Assembly: GCA_014238905.1 (NCBI GenBank)
Contig: JABAAE010000005.1
Coordinates: forward strand, 62,001-126,000
Source: Planctomycetota bacterium
Lineage (GTDB): Bacteria; Planctomycetota; Planctomycetia; Pirellulales; Pirellulaceae
Direction of reading: 5' to 3'
DNA length: 64,000 nucleotides
Shown here piece after piece: positions 24,741 through 34,654 of the stretch. A program made the position numbers and the translations under genes. Positions within the stretch are counted from its first letter, which is position 1. Every line of letters begins with the position of its first letter. The notes beneath the pieces are model-generated. The model did no database searches. It saw only the letters and a program-made list of their open reading frames with translations, and had not been told where the DNA came from.

Positions 24741-26630
24741 ATGAATGATTCAACCTCTGATCCATTGGAGGCATTAGAGAACTCGCAGGACGCCGCTTCA
24801 GTCCCCGAGAGTAAGCAGGAAACGGGCATTCGAGAGGCGCCAACAACGGTTCTGGGAATCCTGCGGCAACTCGGTCCGGGCTTGATAGTGGCAGGTTCCA
24901 TCGTCGGAAGTGGGGAGTTAATTGCCACAACTGTCACCGGTGCAAAAGCCGGCTTCTGGTTGTTGTGGTTGATTATCATAGGCTGCGTGATCAAAGTTTT
25001 TGTACAGGTCGAGATGGGTAGGTACTCTATCGTGACCGGGAAAACAGCGATGGATGGTTTTGACGACGTCCCAGGTCCTCGCATTAAGAGCCGAGGGAAC
25101 TGGCTGATCTGGTATTGGTTTGTCATGTTCATCGCCAGTATCGGTCAACTTGGAGGTATTGTCGGAGGGGTTGGTCAGGCTCTTTCGATCAGTTATCCCT
25201 TGACTGAGTATGGCAAAAAATTCAACGCTGTGGCCGAATTTGGAACTGCGGTCATTGTGTCCAAAAAAAACGTCGACCAACGACGCAGTGGAGAGAGTCC
25301 TTCTGAATCCAGCAAAGAAGCGATCAAGGCGTTTTCTCAGGTTCACTTTTTGAACTATCTCGATGCGTTGGAAAATCTGGCGACGTTTGCCGCGAAAACA
25401 CAGGAGATGGAGGCAGCCTTGGTTGCCTACAATCGTTCAGAGGTAAAGGATCTATTGGAGAGCCAACCGGAACAGGGACTGGAACTCTACCAGAAACTGC
25501 AGCTCCATCAGCGAGAAAACCTCCATAGAGCCCGATTGAATGATCCGTCTTTTCGAGGTGCGGAACGGGTGGAGCTCCAAAGGCTGGCATCCATCGATGC
25601 GGCCGCATTGGCGGAATTAGAACATTTACCCGAAATCGCCAAATTGGGCTTAGATCACAAGGATCCCATCGACGACGAGATTTGGGCGGCGCTGGTGACT
25701 CTGGTCACGGTTGTCATTTTGATTGTCGGCCGATTTACACTAATTCAAAATTTCTCAACCGCACTGGTCGCCACGTTTACGCTGGTAACGGTCATCAATA
25801 TCATCCTCCTGCAATCCAATCCTAGTTGGGGTTTTAGTATTGCTGATGTCAGGGACGGACTCAGTTTTCGACTACCGCCCGGTTCCCAAGAGGGGATTTC
25901 GATCGCGTTGATGGCATTTGGAATCATCGGTGTTGGGGCCTCTGAATTGGTAATGTATCCCTATTGGTGTCAGGAAAAAGGTTATGGTCGTCATGTCGGG
26001 CCGGATGACGGCACACCGGAGTGGACCGCCCGGGCAAATGGGTGGATGAGGGTGATGCGTTGGGACGCATGGTGTTCGATGTTTATCTACACGTTTGCGA
26101 CGGTTGCCTTTTATTTATTAGGCGCGTCGATTCTTTGGCGATCTGGTCTAACACCCGAAGGAAATGACACGATTCGAACCCTGTCGGTAATGTATGAACC
26201 CGTTTTTGGATCGATCGCGCAGATGGTCTTTTTGTTTGGTGCTATCGCGGTACTCTACTCAACGTTTTTTGTTTCCAATGCGGCTTCCGCGAGAACCTTT
26301 AGTGATGCGCTAAGGGTCATGGGTTTTGCGACCAAGACCGCGTATCCCAAGTTGGTTGTTTTCTTTAGCGGATTTTTCCCAACCTGCTGCATTTTGATTT
26401 ACATCCTCTATCCCAAACCGGTCCAGTTGGTATTGGTGAGCGGGATGATGCAGGCCTTGATGCTGCCGATGTTGGCTGGTGCGGCCATTTACTATCGGTA
26501 TTACCGGGTCGCTCCCAAATTACAGCCCGGAAGAGTGTGGGATATTTTCCTTTGGATATCAGGCGCTGGAATGTTGCTCACTGGTTGTTGGTTGGCGTGG
26601 ACCAAAATCTCCAGTTTTTTGCCGGGTTAA
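24741..26630 (+). CDS. Nramp-family transporter with large soluble insert
   Basis: 629 aa from ATG at 24741 (a longer frame from 24660 is rejected; no ribosome site). Nramp topology is seen: GPGLIVAGSIVGSGELIATTVTGA in the first helix, then helices to the end (YRVAPKLQPGRVWDIFLWISGAGM). The canonical DPGN and MPH metal-binding motifs are absent: the first helix has SIVGSGE and the sixth helix reads ASELVMYPYWCQEKG. A soluble, helix-rich insert of about 150 residues (~150-305) splits the membrane domain. Divalent-cation transport is therefore likely only by family membership. Confidence 0.82.
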   Translation: MNDSTSDPLEALENSQDAASVPESKQETGIREAPTTVLGILRQLGPGLIVAGSIVGSGELIATTVTGAKAGFWLLWLIIIGCVIKVFVQVEMGRYSIVTGKTAMDGFDDVPGPRIKSRGNWLIWYWFVMFIASIGQLGGIVGGVGQALSISYPLTEYGKKFNAVAEFGTAVIVSKKNVDQRRSGESPSESSKEAIKAFSQVHFLNYLDALENLATFAAKTQEMEAALVAYNRSEVKDLLESQPEQGLELYQKLQLHQRENLHRARLNDPSFRGAERVELQRLASIDAAALAELEHLPEIAKLGLDHKDPIDDEIWAALVTLVTVVILIVGRFTLIQNFSTALVATFTLVTVINIILLQSNPSWGFSIADVRDGLSFRLPPGSQEGISIALMAFGIIGVGASELVMYPYWCQEKGYGRHVGPDDGTPEWTARANGWMRVMRWDAWCSMFIYTFATVAFYLLGASILWRSGLTPEGNDTIRTLSVMYEPVFGSIAQMVFLFGAIAVLYSTFFVSNAASARTFSDALRVMGFATKTAYPKLVVFFSGFFPTCCILIYILYPKPVQLVLVSGMMQALMLPMLAGAAIYYRYYRVAPKLQPGRVWDIFLWISGAGMLLTGCWLAWTKISSFLPG

Positions 26631-26669
26631 CTCATCCCTCGACGACGGATTGGAGTTTTAGGACCTGCT

Positions 26670-28775
26670 TCAATTCGCCTCTTCAGCGATGGGGGAGGTC
26701 TTTTCCTGACCGTTTTGAGAATCGGAGGAAACAGAATCTTCTGCGGTGTCAACGATCAGTTTGGATGCCCATTGCTCCTTCTTTTGATGGACCGATGGTC
26801 CCAAGACTTTTTCAATCCCTTCGGCCTCCAACTCCTCATGCTCAATTAATGATTTTGTCAGGGCGTCGAGTTTGTCCCGGTTTTCGGTCAGCATCGAAAT
26901 CGCTCTTTCCATTGCGTCGCGTATGATTTCCGAGACTTCTTCGTCGATGATTTCCATCGTGTGTTCGCTGAAGTTTCGTTGTTGGTGCATTTCTCGCCCC
27001 AAAAATGGATCATCATCACCTGTTTTGAAACTGACCGGTCCAATCTTTTGACTCATGCCCCAATCGGTAACCATACGCCTGGCAATATGTGTTGCTCGTT
27101 CAATATCGTTTTGAGCTCCTACCAATCGCTCGTCGTAAACCACTTTTTCGGCCGCCCGTCCACCCATGTAAACGACAAGGCGATCACGCAATTCATCTTC
27201 GGTATAGCTAACGCGATCCTCCTCGGGAACACTCATGGTTAGCCCTAACGCCTGGCCACGGGGAATGACGGAAACTTTTTGGACTGGATCCGCTCCTTCT
27301 AAAAACCAACCTGTGATGGTATGGCCTGCCTCGTGATAGGCTGTTTTTTCTTTTTCTTCGTCCGAAAGAATTTCCTCTCTCTTGGAACCCATGCGGATTT
27401 TATCCATCGCATAGCCGAAATCTTCCCGTTCAACTCGGTTTTTGTTCTGCCTGGCAGCCCACAAGGCTGCTTCGTTGACAACGTTTCGAATATCCGCACC
27501 GGTCATTCCGATGCAACCCACGGCCAGTTGCATCAAGTCGACGTCTTCAGCCAAAGGGACCTCTCGTACATGGACTTTGAAAATTTCCAAACGTCCATTT
27601 TTGGTCGGCCGATTGACTGCAATGTGGCGGTCAAAACGACCTGGCCGGAGAAGTGCAGGATCCAAAACATCGGCTCGGTTTGTGGCGGCGACGACGATCA
27701 CCGAATCATTTTGCGCGAATCCATCCATCTCGCCCAAAATTTGATTTAGAGTCTGCTCGCGTTCGTCGTGACCACCACCCAATCCCGCACCACGCTGTCT
27801 ACCGACTGCGTCAATTTCGTCGATGAAAATAATTGCGGGCGATGTTTCCTTTGCCTGTTTGAAAAGGTCTCGGACGCGACTTGCACCGACTCCCACAAAC
27901 ATCTGAATGAATTCACTACCGTTTACAGAATAAAAAGGGACGTCGGCCTCGCCCGCGACCGCTCTGGCGAGGAGAGTTTTACCGGTTCCGGGGGAACCGT
28001 TGAGGAGGACTCCTTTGGGGACTCGTCCTCCCAGCTTTTGAAATTTTGCCGGGTCCTTCAGGTAGTCAACGATTTCCTGCAGATCCGCCTTGACGCCCTC
28101 CAGGCCAGCGACGTCGTCAAAAGAAATCGATTCGGAATCATCATTGACCCGTTGGGCTGGACTGCGACTAAAACTCGAGAGGAAACCTCCGCCGCCGAGC
28201 ATCTGATCTTGGGCACGCCTTGAGGCGTACCAGAAATACATCAATAGTGCGACCGGAATCAACAACGCAATGATCATCAGATAATTCATTGCATTATTGG
28301 GAGTCGAATCCGTTTTGACATCGACTCCTAGTTTGATCAATTCTTCCTTGTAGTTCGCTCGGTTGTCACTCGCTCCGGACTTTTCCAGACCGACAAAAAA
28401 CTCCAGCTTGTATCGGGTCGGGTTACCCTCGGTCTTTTCAGAGGAGGATTTGGTAACCGGTTGCAGGGGGCGGACTCGAAATTTACCTTCTGCTCCATAT
28501 TCACGAAAAGTGATTTCAGCGATGTTACAGGCAATTTCCTCTCCATTTTCCTGAATCGGGGTTCCGTCATATTCTTCGCCGCGAATCTGCTTTGAAAAAA
28601 ACGATTCAGAAATGGTGACAGGCTGGTAACCATTGAAATAATAAAAAATTAGCAAACTGCCAAAAATGAAGAAAAGAAGCATGTACAGATTGCCGGAACT
28701 TCTTGGAGAACCATCTTCGCTAGATCCTTCTGAACCCGATTTGGGGCCCACTTGTTCCTTCTTCTTTGATTCCAT
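26670..28775 (-). CDS. ftsH: ATP-dependent zinc metalloprotease FtsH
   Basis: 701 aa. One N-terminal membrane helix (29-48), a periplasmic domain, a second helix (~164-183), then AAA domain with Walker A GSPGTGKT (260-267), Walker B IFIDE (316-320), pore-loop region MFVGVGA and second region of homology, and M41 protease with HEAGH (481-485). Walker A has Ser where most FtsH have Pro. The C-terminal tail is acidic and rich in Ser. It degrades misfolded and regulatory membrane proteins. The gene stands alone with 422 bases upstream. Confidence 0.97.
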   Translation of the reverse strand: MESKKKEQVGPKSGSEGSSEDGSPRSSGNLYMLLFFIFGSLLIFYYFNGYQPVTISESFFSKQIRGEEYDGTPIQENGEEIACNIAEITFREYGAEGKFRVRPLQPVTKSSSEKTEGNPTRYKLEFFVGLEKSGASDNRANYKEELIKLGVDVKTDSTPNNAMNYLMIIALLIPVALLMYFWYASRRAQDQMLGGGGFLSSFSRSPAQRVNDDSESISFDDVAGLEGVKADLQEIVDYLKDPAKFQKLGGRVPKGVLLNGSPGTGKTLLARAVAGEADVPFYSVNGSEFIQMFVGVGASRVRDLFKQAKETSPAIIFIDEIDAVGRQRGAGLGGGHDEREQTLNQILGEMDGFAQNDSVIVVAATNRADVLDPALLRPGRFDRHIAVNRPTKNGRLEIFKVHVREVPLAEDVDLMQLAVGCIGMTGADIRNVVNEAALWAARQNKNRVEREDFGYAMDKIRMGSKREEILSDEEKEKTAYHEAGHTITGWFLEGADPVQKVSVIPRGQALGLTMSVPEEDRVSYTEDELRDRLVVYMGGRAAEKVVYDERLVGAQNDIERATHIARRMVTDWGMSQKIGPVSFKTGDDDPFLGREMHQQRNFSEHTMEIIDEEVSEIIRDAMERAISMLTENRDKLDALTKSLIEHEELEAEGIEKVLGPSVHQKKEQWASKLIVDTAEDSVSSDSQNGQEKTSPIAEEAN

Positions 28776-29197
28776 GGATTCTAAGGCTCCGTTGCGTGAT
28801 TATGCCTAGGGAATGATTGTTGGCTTCCAGTCGCCTAAACTAACCGTAAAAGATTAGATAACGTTAGGACCAATGCATTCATTTCATAGTGAAATATCGA
28901 ATTTTTTCTGCCGTGCGAGCAATCTTTCGGTTTCAATATCCGCTAATTCTTAAAAACCGGTTAAATCATTGGTGTTTTGATGAATTATTTCAATTAGGAC
29001 ACTCTCTTGCGTCGCTTTGCCAATTCTTCTCAGGAGTGCGATAAAGGATCCCGTGCGGTGGTCCGCTGTCGGTCGAGGTGGAACTCGTTAATCGAGCACC
29101 TTAGCTCGTTGGCAGGATCCTCTCCCAACGCCGTGACCTTGAATTCTATAATAGTTTTTGGATTAGGATAATGGAGTCCCGGTGCTGGAGGGCGGTT
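28776..29197. other. Intergenic region upstream of ftsH
   Basis: 422 bases between the ftsH start and the recQ stop, both on the minus strand. A TATAAT-like block near 29150 faces the plus strand, but no plus-strand gene follows. No confident promoter, RNA or repeat was found. Confidence 0.5.
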
Positions 29198-31813
29198 TTA
29201 CCGAATTGAGTCGATGCTTTCTTGGTATTTCTCGAAAAAACCAGCTGCCGAGGCTTGGAAAATTTTGGGGAAATGCTCAACCGATAACGGTCGTAAATCA
29301 TCAGGGCATCCGCAGGTGCGTTTTACCAAACCTAATATCGAGGGGAGTTTACTGGGAGGGGAATTCTGAATTGCCTCAATCAGATGGTTGAAAAACTGGT
29401 GATCGTCAAAGTTTCGTATGGTGAGAATCTCCGGAATCTCAAAGCCAAGTTGCACTAATTCCAGCGTCCATTCCCAATCTTTTTTTCCCTTTTGGGCCGA
29501 ATTGGACTGTTTGGCTCCGGAAAGACCACTGGTTGGCTTAACCTCCATTTTAACTAATTGATTTTGCAATGACCTAGTCTCCATTTCCAGTGGATCTGCG
29601 GCATCGATTCGGATGTGATTCTCATTTTCGAGTGGGCTGCTCTCTGGGATTTCTAATTCTGAACCGCCGAGCCTGTTTTTCAAATCCTTGGGCGCAGAAT
29701 CCGCCGCTGAAGGCAAATGGAATAATATTTTGTTGGCCAGTTCTGACTTGAGCGGGAAGTTTTCTGGTAAATCGAGATTGCCTTTCATCAGTGAGATCCC
29801 TGAATCGGTGATATTAATCAGGGGCCGAAATCTCTTTTTTTCACTCTGTTCTGCGTAATGAACCGCCAAAATGGATTCCATCAGCGCTTCAATTTCGCTT
29901 TGATTTAGAAAACTTAGCAGGCCAAAGGTTGATAGTTTTTCCAATCCGACTTTTCGGACTTTGGCTGATTTGGAACCCCATAACATCTGGCACACCAGCG
30001 ATTTTCCAAATCTTCCCCGACTTCTTGCTATCCCACTGAGGGCCATTCGAACACACTGACAGACTGCCTGATGGCAATGCGAGGGAAGGGCAAGCGACGG
30101 CACCAAGGAGGCAGTAGGCCGGCAGTTATCACAACAATGGCAGGGCTTGGAGTTGGAGTCACCAAAATATTCGAGGATTTCGCATTGCCGACAGCGGCGC
30201 GACATTGCAAAATCAACGATCGTTTGTAATTTGCTGAACTCCATCGCTTTTCGTTCGTTCATCCCAGCAAAATCGATTGGCCAGTCTGAAAAATTCTTGC
30301 TCCGGTCCACAACGTGAACCGCTCTCCCGCGAAAGGGAGGAATGTAATCAAAAAACGGTTTTTCATTCAGTTGGCGTATGGCCCTTTGAATACTCTCTAG
30401 TTCGAGTTCGGCGTTAACAAGTTGACGAGGATGAAAAAAGAGTCTTTCATTTCGCTGATCTCCGATTAACTTTTCTATCTCCACCAAGACCCGTCGTTGT
30501 GTCTTTGCCTCCTTGGGTAACATGTCGACCAACGAGGGTAAATTGCCGGTTAACTTGACCGATGCCAAGTTGTCCTGTGTATCCAACCTTTCAATGGCAC
30601 CTGCTTTTTCGAGCAATTGCTCACAGACTCCAACTCCATCGGCCGCCAACGAGAGGTTCAGTTCGTTTTTCAAATCGCCAAGGGTCAGCTCAACAGGATC
30701 TTCGCTTTGCGACCGGAGGTATTGATAGACTTGCTCGACTGATTTTGGCGAAGGGTAAGCGTTTTCAATAAAAAACTCCTGAATAAAACGATCGCCTTGC
30801 GAAAATAAAAGCAAGCAGTTTGATGGATTACCATCCCGGCCGGCTCGACCCGCTTCCTGGTAATACGCTTCTAACGTACCGGGAAGATTGTAGTGAACCA
30901 CAAATCGAATATCGGACTTGTCAATTCCCATACCAAAAGCATTCGTCGCGATAATGACATCGACGTCACCATCCATGAATCGCTCCTGCACTGATTTGCG
31001 GTCCTCGGGAAGCATTCCACCGTGATAAAAACCAAATTTGCGTGATCCCCGATTCAGGAGTTCTACGATTTCTTCACACTTTTTCCGGGTCGAAGCATAA
31101 ATAATTCCTGCACCGGGATTGGCATGAAGAAAGGTCGTTAACCTTTGATTTTTATCTTGAATGTTGACCGGTGCGGCCACCTCGAGAAAAAGGTTTTCTC
31201 TGGCGAATCCGTTTACGAAAACCTGACATTCGTCCAATTCAAGTTGTTTTAGAATGTCTTTCCGAACGTCATCGGTTGCGGTGGCTGTCAGGGCGATCGT
31301 CTGAGGCTTGCCAATTTTCCGCCGCAGGTTCCCCAGGCGGGCGTAATCAGGTCTAAAATCATGCCCCCATTGGCTGATGCAATGAGCCTCGTCAATGGCC
31401 AATAATTGAATCTCGATATCGCTGATGGTTTGGAGGAATCTTGGGCTTCGCAAACGCTCCGGCGCGACATATAAAAGATCCAATTCTCCATTGGCGGTTT
31501 GCCTTAAGATTTCTCCCTGCTGATCGATCGTCTGACTGCTATTGATACAAGCGGCCTGAATTCCGAGTTCCTGGAGCCCGTCGACTTGGTCTTTCATCAG
31601 AGCGATAAGGGGTGAAACGACCATCACCAATCCCGGTCGGACGACTGCTGGGTATTGATAACAGAGACTTTTCCCTCCCCCAGTGGGCATGACGCAAAGG
31701 CAATCGTCACCCTCCATGACGCTTTGTATGACGTCGACCTGCCCGGGCCTGAATTGTTCTAAACCAAATCGAGATAACTGGTTGTCCTCGGATGATTTCC
31801 AAATGGTTGGCAT
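29198..31813 (-). CDS. recQ: ATP-dependent DNA helicase RecQ, extended C-terminus
   Basis: 871 aa from ATG at 31813; an upstream TTG at 31822 is less likely. The helicase core has FRPGQ (motif 0), Walker A TGGGKS, DEAH in IDEAHCISQWGHDFRPDY, and motif VI QEAGRAGRDG. The zinc site follows (CRQCEILEYFG...CHCCDNC), then a winged helix. The canonical RecQ is about 600 aa; here a further ~200 residues, with a Ser/Pro/Gln-rich linker, end in a possible small C-terminal domain (WEWTLELVQLGFEIPEILTIR) in place of an obvious HRDC. It unwinds DNA in recombination repair. Confidence 0.93.
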   Translation of the reverse strand: MPTIWKSSEDNQLSRFGLEQFRPGQVDVIQSVMEGDDCLCVMPTGGGKSLCYQYPAVVRPGLVMVVSPLIALMKDQVDGLQELGIQAACINSSQTIDQQGEILRQTANGELDLLYVAPERLRSPRFLQTISDIEIQLLAIDEAHCISQWGHDFRPDYARLGNLRRKIGKPQTIALTATATDDVRKDILKQLELDECQVFVNGFARENLFLEVAAPVNIQDKNQRLTTFLHANPGAGIIYASTRKKCEEIVELLNRGSRKFGFYHGGMLPEDRKSVQERFMDGDVDVIIATNAFGMGIDKSDIRFVVHYNLPGTLEAYYQEAGRAGRDGNPSNCLLLFSQGDRFIQEFFIENAYPSPKSVEQVYQYLRSQSEDPVELTLGDLKNELNLSLAADGVGVCEQLLEKAGAIERLDTQDNLASVKLTGNLPSLVDMLPKEAKTQRRVLVEIEKLIGDQRNERLFFHPRQLVNAELELESIQRAIRQLNEKPFFDYIPPFRGRAVHVVDRSKNFSDWPIDFAGMNERKAMEFSKLQTIVDFAMSRRCRQCEILEYFGDSNSKPCHCCDNCRPTASLVPSLALPSHCHQAVCQCVRMALSGIARSRGRFGKSLVCQMLWGSKSAKVRKVGLEKLSTFGLLSFLNQSEIEALMESILAVHYAEQSEKKRFRPLINITDSGISLMKGNLDLPENFPLKSELANKILFHLPSAADSAPKDLKNRLGGSELEIPESSPLENENHIRIDAADPLEMETRSLQNQLVKMEVKPTSGLSGAKQSNSAQKGKKDWEWTLELVQLGFEIPEILTIRNFDDHQFFNHLIEAIQNSPPSKLPSILGLVKRTCGCPDDLRPLSVEHFPKIFQASAAGFFEKYQESIDSIR

Positions 31814-31987
31814 GGGTAGCAAGACAAAGTGAGAAAAGGTTGGATGGATAGTCTCTTGGGGTGATATTGGTTAACGTCCAACAATTTACCCAGAAGGAAA
31901 CTGATCGATGGGAACGCAAATTTCCTTCGGCTGTTATTGCAAATCGCAAATAAACGAAATCGCTTTGGCGAATCTCTTTCCTGGGTT

Positions 31988-33472
31988 CTAATTCCAAACC
32001 CGTCGTTGACGGCTACTGGGTATATCCATTTTTTTGCGGTACTTCGTGACCGTGCGCCGGGCAACTTTGAGCCCCTTGGCATTCAACCTTTTGACAATTT
32101 CGTCGTCGCTATAAGGCTTGGATTTGTCTTCGTTATCAATTAATTCCTGCAGAAGGATTCGAATCCTATCCCAAGCTACATCCTCGCCGCTGGCCGACGT
32201 CGTACCGCCGACAAAAAATTTCTTTAAAGGGAAGATGCCTCGAGGTGTTTCGACCCACTTGTCATCCACCGCACGACTGACGGTCGTCACGTGGACACCA
32301 ACCTTTTCGGCAATCTGTTGCATTTTCAGGGGGTGAATGGATTCTGGTCCCTGGTCAAGAAAATCTTTTTGGTGGTCAACAATCGCTTGGGCAACTTTCG
32401 TGAGTGTTGATCTACGCTGTTCGATGGAATCAATGAGCCACTGTGCCGAATTCAACTTGCGTTTGATAAATTCTTTCTCGTCATCAGTTGCAGTCCCCGA
32501 AGCAAGTCTTTCTCGATAATGCCGGCTGATATAAAGTCCCCGACTGGGACCCTCTTCGATTTTTATTTTGTATTCACCATTCTCGTTTTTCAAAACTTCC
32601 AATTCGGGAGTAACCGTGGGCGCTGAGCGGGTAGCAAAGGCGGCTGCAGGTTTGGGATTGAGTTCCTTGATATCCTCCAAGATCAACTGGATATCATCGA
32701 TCGAAAGGCCGGTTTTTTTTTCAATCAGTGGCAAACGATTGTCACGAAGATCCGAAAGGTGGTCGCTGACCAGAATTCTCATTTCTTCGGCAAAAGGAAG
32801 GTCATCGGTAATTTGAAGAAGAAGGCATTCTCGAAGGTCCCGAGCAGCAACTCCGATTGGATCCAGATGTTGAATAATGCCTAGTGCTTTAGTGGCAATT
32901 TCCAGGTCTTCTTCGGTTGAATTGGCGGGCAAAAGGTCAATGAGAGTTGTTCTCAGGTAACCCCCGTCATCAGCGTTGAGGGACGAAATAATTCGTTCGG
33001 CCGCCAATTCGGTTTCTTCATCAATGTCCATTTCCGACAATTGCAGCAACAGGTGTTCGTGGAAGGAATGACTGTTGTCGACGATGTTGGCGATTTGGTC
33101 GTGGTGCCGATCCGATGCATCCTGAATTCGATTGGAAGAAGGACGGGTATAATCCTCAAATGAATCGACTAAAACCTCTCTTCCAATCGACTCCATTCGT
33201 TCGAAGTCGTCTTTATTATTGGTGTCGTTGTCAACGACCAGTTCCCGTTCGTCTAAGGTTGGTTCATTGGAATTTTCCCTGTCGAAATTTTCCTCTGGGT
33301 TAGTGGGATCGTTTTCATTTTGCTCAAGGACGGGATTTTCAACCAGTTCCTGGTCAATCCTTTCCTGCAACGCCAACAAGGGCAGTTGCAGTATCTCCAT
33401 CGATTGGATCATGCGTGGTGACAAGATCTGCGACTGCTTTTGCTGCAGACTTTGGCCAAAATGCATTCTCAT
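31988..33472 (-). CDS. rpoN: RNA polymerase sigma-54 factor
   Basis: 494 aa from ATG at 33472 (MRMHFGQSLQQKQ); a TTG four codons upstream is less likely. Region I is the usual Gln-rich activator-binding helix (QILSPRMIQSMEILQLPLLAL). An acidic region II follows, then the core-binding domain, the helix-turn-helix (MQQIAEKVGVHVTTVSRAVDDKW) and the RpoN box ARRTVTKYRKK near the C-terminus. It directs transcription from -24/-12 promoters and needs AAA+ activators. No activator is nearby. Confidence 0.96.
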   Translation of the reverse strand: MRMHFGQSLQQKQSQILSPRMIQSMEILQLPLLALQERIDQELVENPVLEQNENDPTNPEENFDRENSNEPTLDERELVVDNDTNNKDDFERMESIGREVLVDSFEDYTRPSSNRIQDASDRHHDQIANIVDNSHSFHEHLLLQLSEMDIDEETELAAERIISSLNADDGGYLRTTLIDLLPANSTEEDLEIATKALGIIQHLDPIGVAARDLRECLLLQITDDLPFAEEMRILVSDHLSDLRDNRLPLIEKKTGLSIDDIQLILEDIKELNPKPAAAFATRSAPTVTPELEVLKNENGEYKIKIEEGPSRGLYISRHYRERLASGTATDDEKEFIKRKLNSAQWLIDSIEQRRSTLTKVAQAIVDHQKDFLDQGPESIHPLKMQQIAEKVGVHVTTVSRAVDDKWVETPRGIFPLKKFFVGGTTSASGEDVAWDRIRILLQELIDNEDKSKPYSDDEIVKRLNAKGLKVARRTVTKYRKKMDIPSSRQRRVWN

Positions 33473-33562
33473 AGAATTTGCCAAAAAATTGATGTGAATA
33501 AAAACAAATTCAGAATCCTTGCCCCAACAACCCTGACCTGAAAATCGATGATGTTTAACAAA

Positions 33563-34162
33563 TCAAAACTCCTGACGATCGGTAATGGCATCGGCGAGGA
33601 TTTCCTTGTTGGTAAACTCCAGTATACTCCCTGCAGTGATTCCTCTGGCTAATCGGGTGATTTTAATATTCAAATCGTTGACGATGTTGGAGATGTGGAG
33701 TGCGGTTCCATCACCTTCTACCGTGGGATTGGTGGCCATGATGATTTCATTGATCGTCCCCTGCTGAACTCGATCGTACAGTTGTTTTATGGTGAGATTT
33801 TCCGGGCCAATACCTTCCAGTGGAGCGATTCGGCCGAGAAGGACATGATATTGGCCCGAATACGTCCCAGACTGTTCCAGGGCTAGTAAATCTCGTGGTT
33901 GCTCGACGACGCAGAGTGTCGTGGAATCCCTTTTTGGATCTTCGCAGATGGAACACGTTTCTGTTTCGGACAGGTTAAAACAGTGCTTGCAATAACAGAC
34001 GTTTTCCCGTACTGCACGAATGGAATCAGCCAGTTCCAACGCTTCTTTTTTATTTACCCTTAACACGTGGTAAGTCAGTCTTTCGGCTGATTTCCGTCCA
34101 ATACCTGGCAATTTTGAAAACTGCTCGATCAGGTTGACTACAGAAGTTGCGAGTTGTGCCAT
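33563..34162 (-). CDS. recR: Recombination protein RecR
   Basis: 199 aa. Helix-hairpin-helix (FSKLPGIGRKSAERLTYHVL), a C4 zinc finger (CYCKHCFNLSETETCSIC), a Toprim domain (CVVEQPRDLLALEQSG, ATNPTVEGDGTALH) and a C-terminal Walker-like region ITRLARGITAGS. It acts with RecFO to load RecA on gaps. It is the third gene of the dnaX-ybaB-recR order. Confidence 0.97.
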   Translation of the reverse strand: MAQLATSVVNLIEQFSKLPGIGRKSAERLTYHVLRVNKKEALELADSIRAVRENVCYCKHCFNLSETETCSICEDPKRDSTTLCVVEQPRDLLALEQSGTYSGQYHVLLGRIAPLEGIGPENLTIKQLYDRVQQGTINEIIMATNPTVEGDGTALHISNIVNDLNIKITRLARGITAGSILEFTNKEILADAITDRQEF

Positions 34163-34230
34163 TCAGATCCCCGTGGGTCGGCCAGCAGTGGTGAATGTAA
34201 ATCTCGATCCGATTGAACAGGATTGGGTCA

Positions 34231-34587
34231 TCAAGTCTTGGTAGGTCCGCCTGAAAACTGCGATAAGGCGTCTTCGAGGCCAGGTATATCCATTCCATCG
34301 GTCATCGTTTTCATTGCATCCATGTGGAGTTGCTTTGATTTAGCAGTGGCCTGGTTAAAAGCAGAGGGGAGCAGATCCAACAGCATTTCCTTGTCCGCCA
34401 GCACGGTATCGTCAACTCTGACCGACAGGACGTCACCAACTCCATTCACCTCAACCTCAACCATTCCTCCGCCGCTAGACCCGACAGCCCGTTTGGTTTT
34501 CAGTTCTTCGGTGATGGAGTTCATTTTTGAACCCATCTCACGAGCTTGGCCTACCATAGACATCAAATTTGAAATTTGTTTAAACAT
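34231..34587 (-). CDS. ybaB: YbaB/EbfC nucleoid-associated protein
   Basis: 118 aa. Helical N-terminus rich in Met and Glu (LMSMVGQAREMGSKMNSITEEL), then a beta hairpin with GGGMVEVEVNGVGDVLSVRVDD and a C-terminal helix. Family members bind DNA as dimers and affect nucleoid organisation. Between dnaX and recR, as in most bacteria. Confidence 0.95.
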   Translation of the reverse strand: MFKQISNLMSMVGQAREMGSKMNSITEELKTKRAVGSSGGGMVEVEVNGVGDVLSVRVDDTVLADKEMLLDLLPSAFNQATAKSKQLHMDAMKTMTDGMDIPGLEDALSQFSGGPTKT

Positions 34588-34654
34588 AGCGCTATCCTAT
34601 TCCTAAGCAGTTGGCTTGATCACGCATGATGGACGTTACGGCGAAAAAGCCATC

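Noticed and set aside
29145..29160. TATAAT-like block upstream of recQ/ftsH on the plus strand
   Set aside because: No matching -35 at proper spacing and no plus-strand gene downstream.
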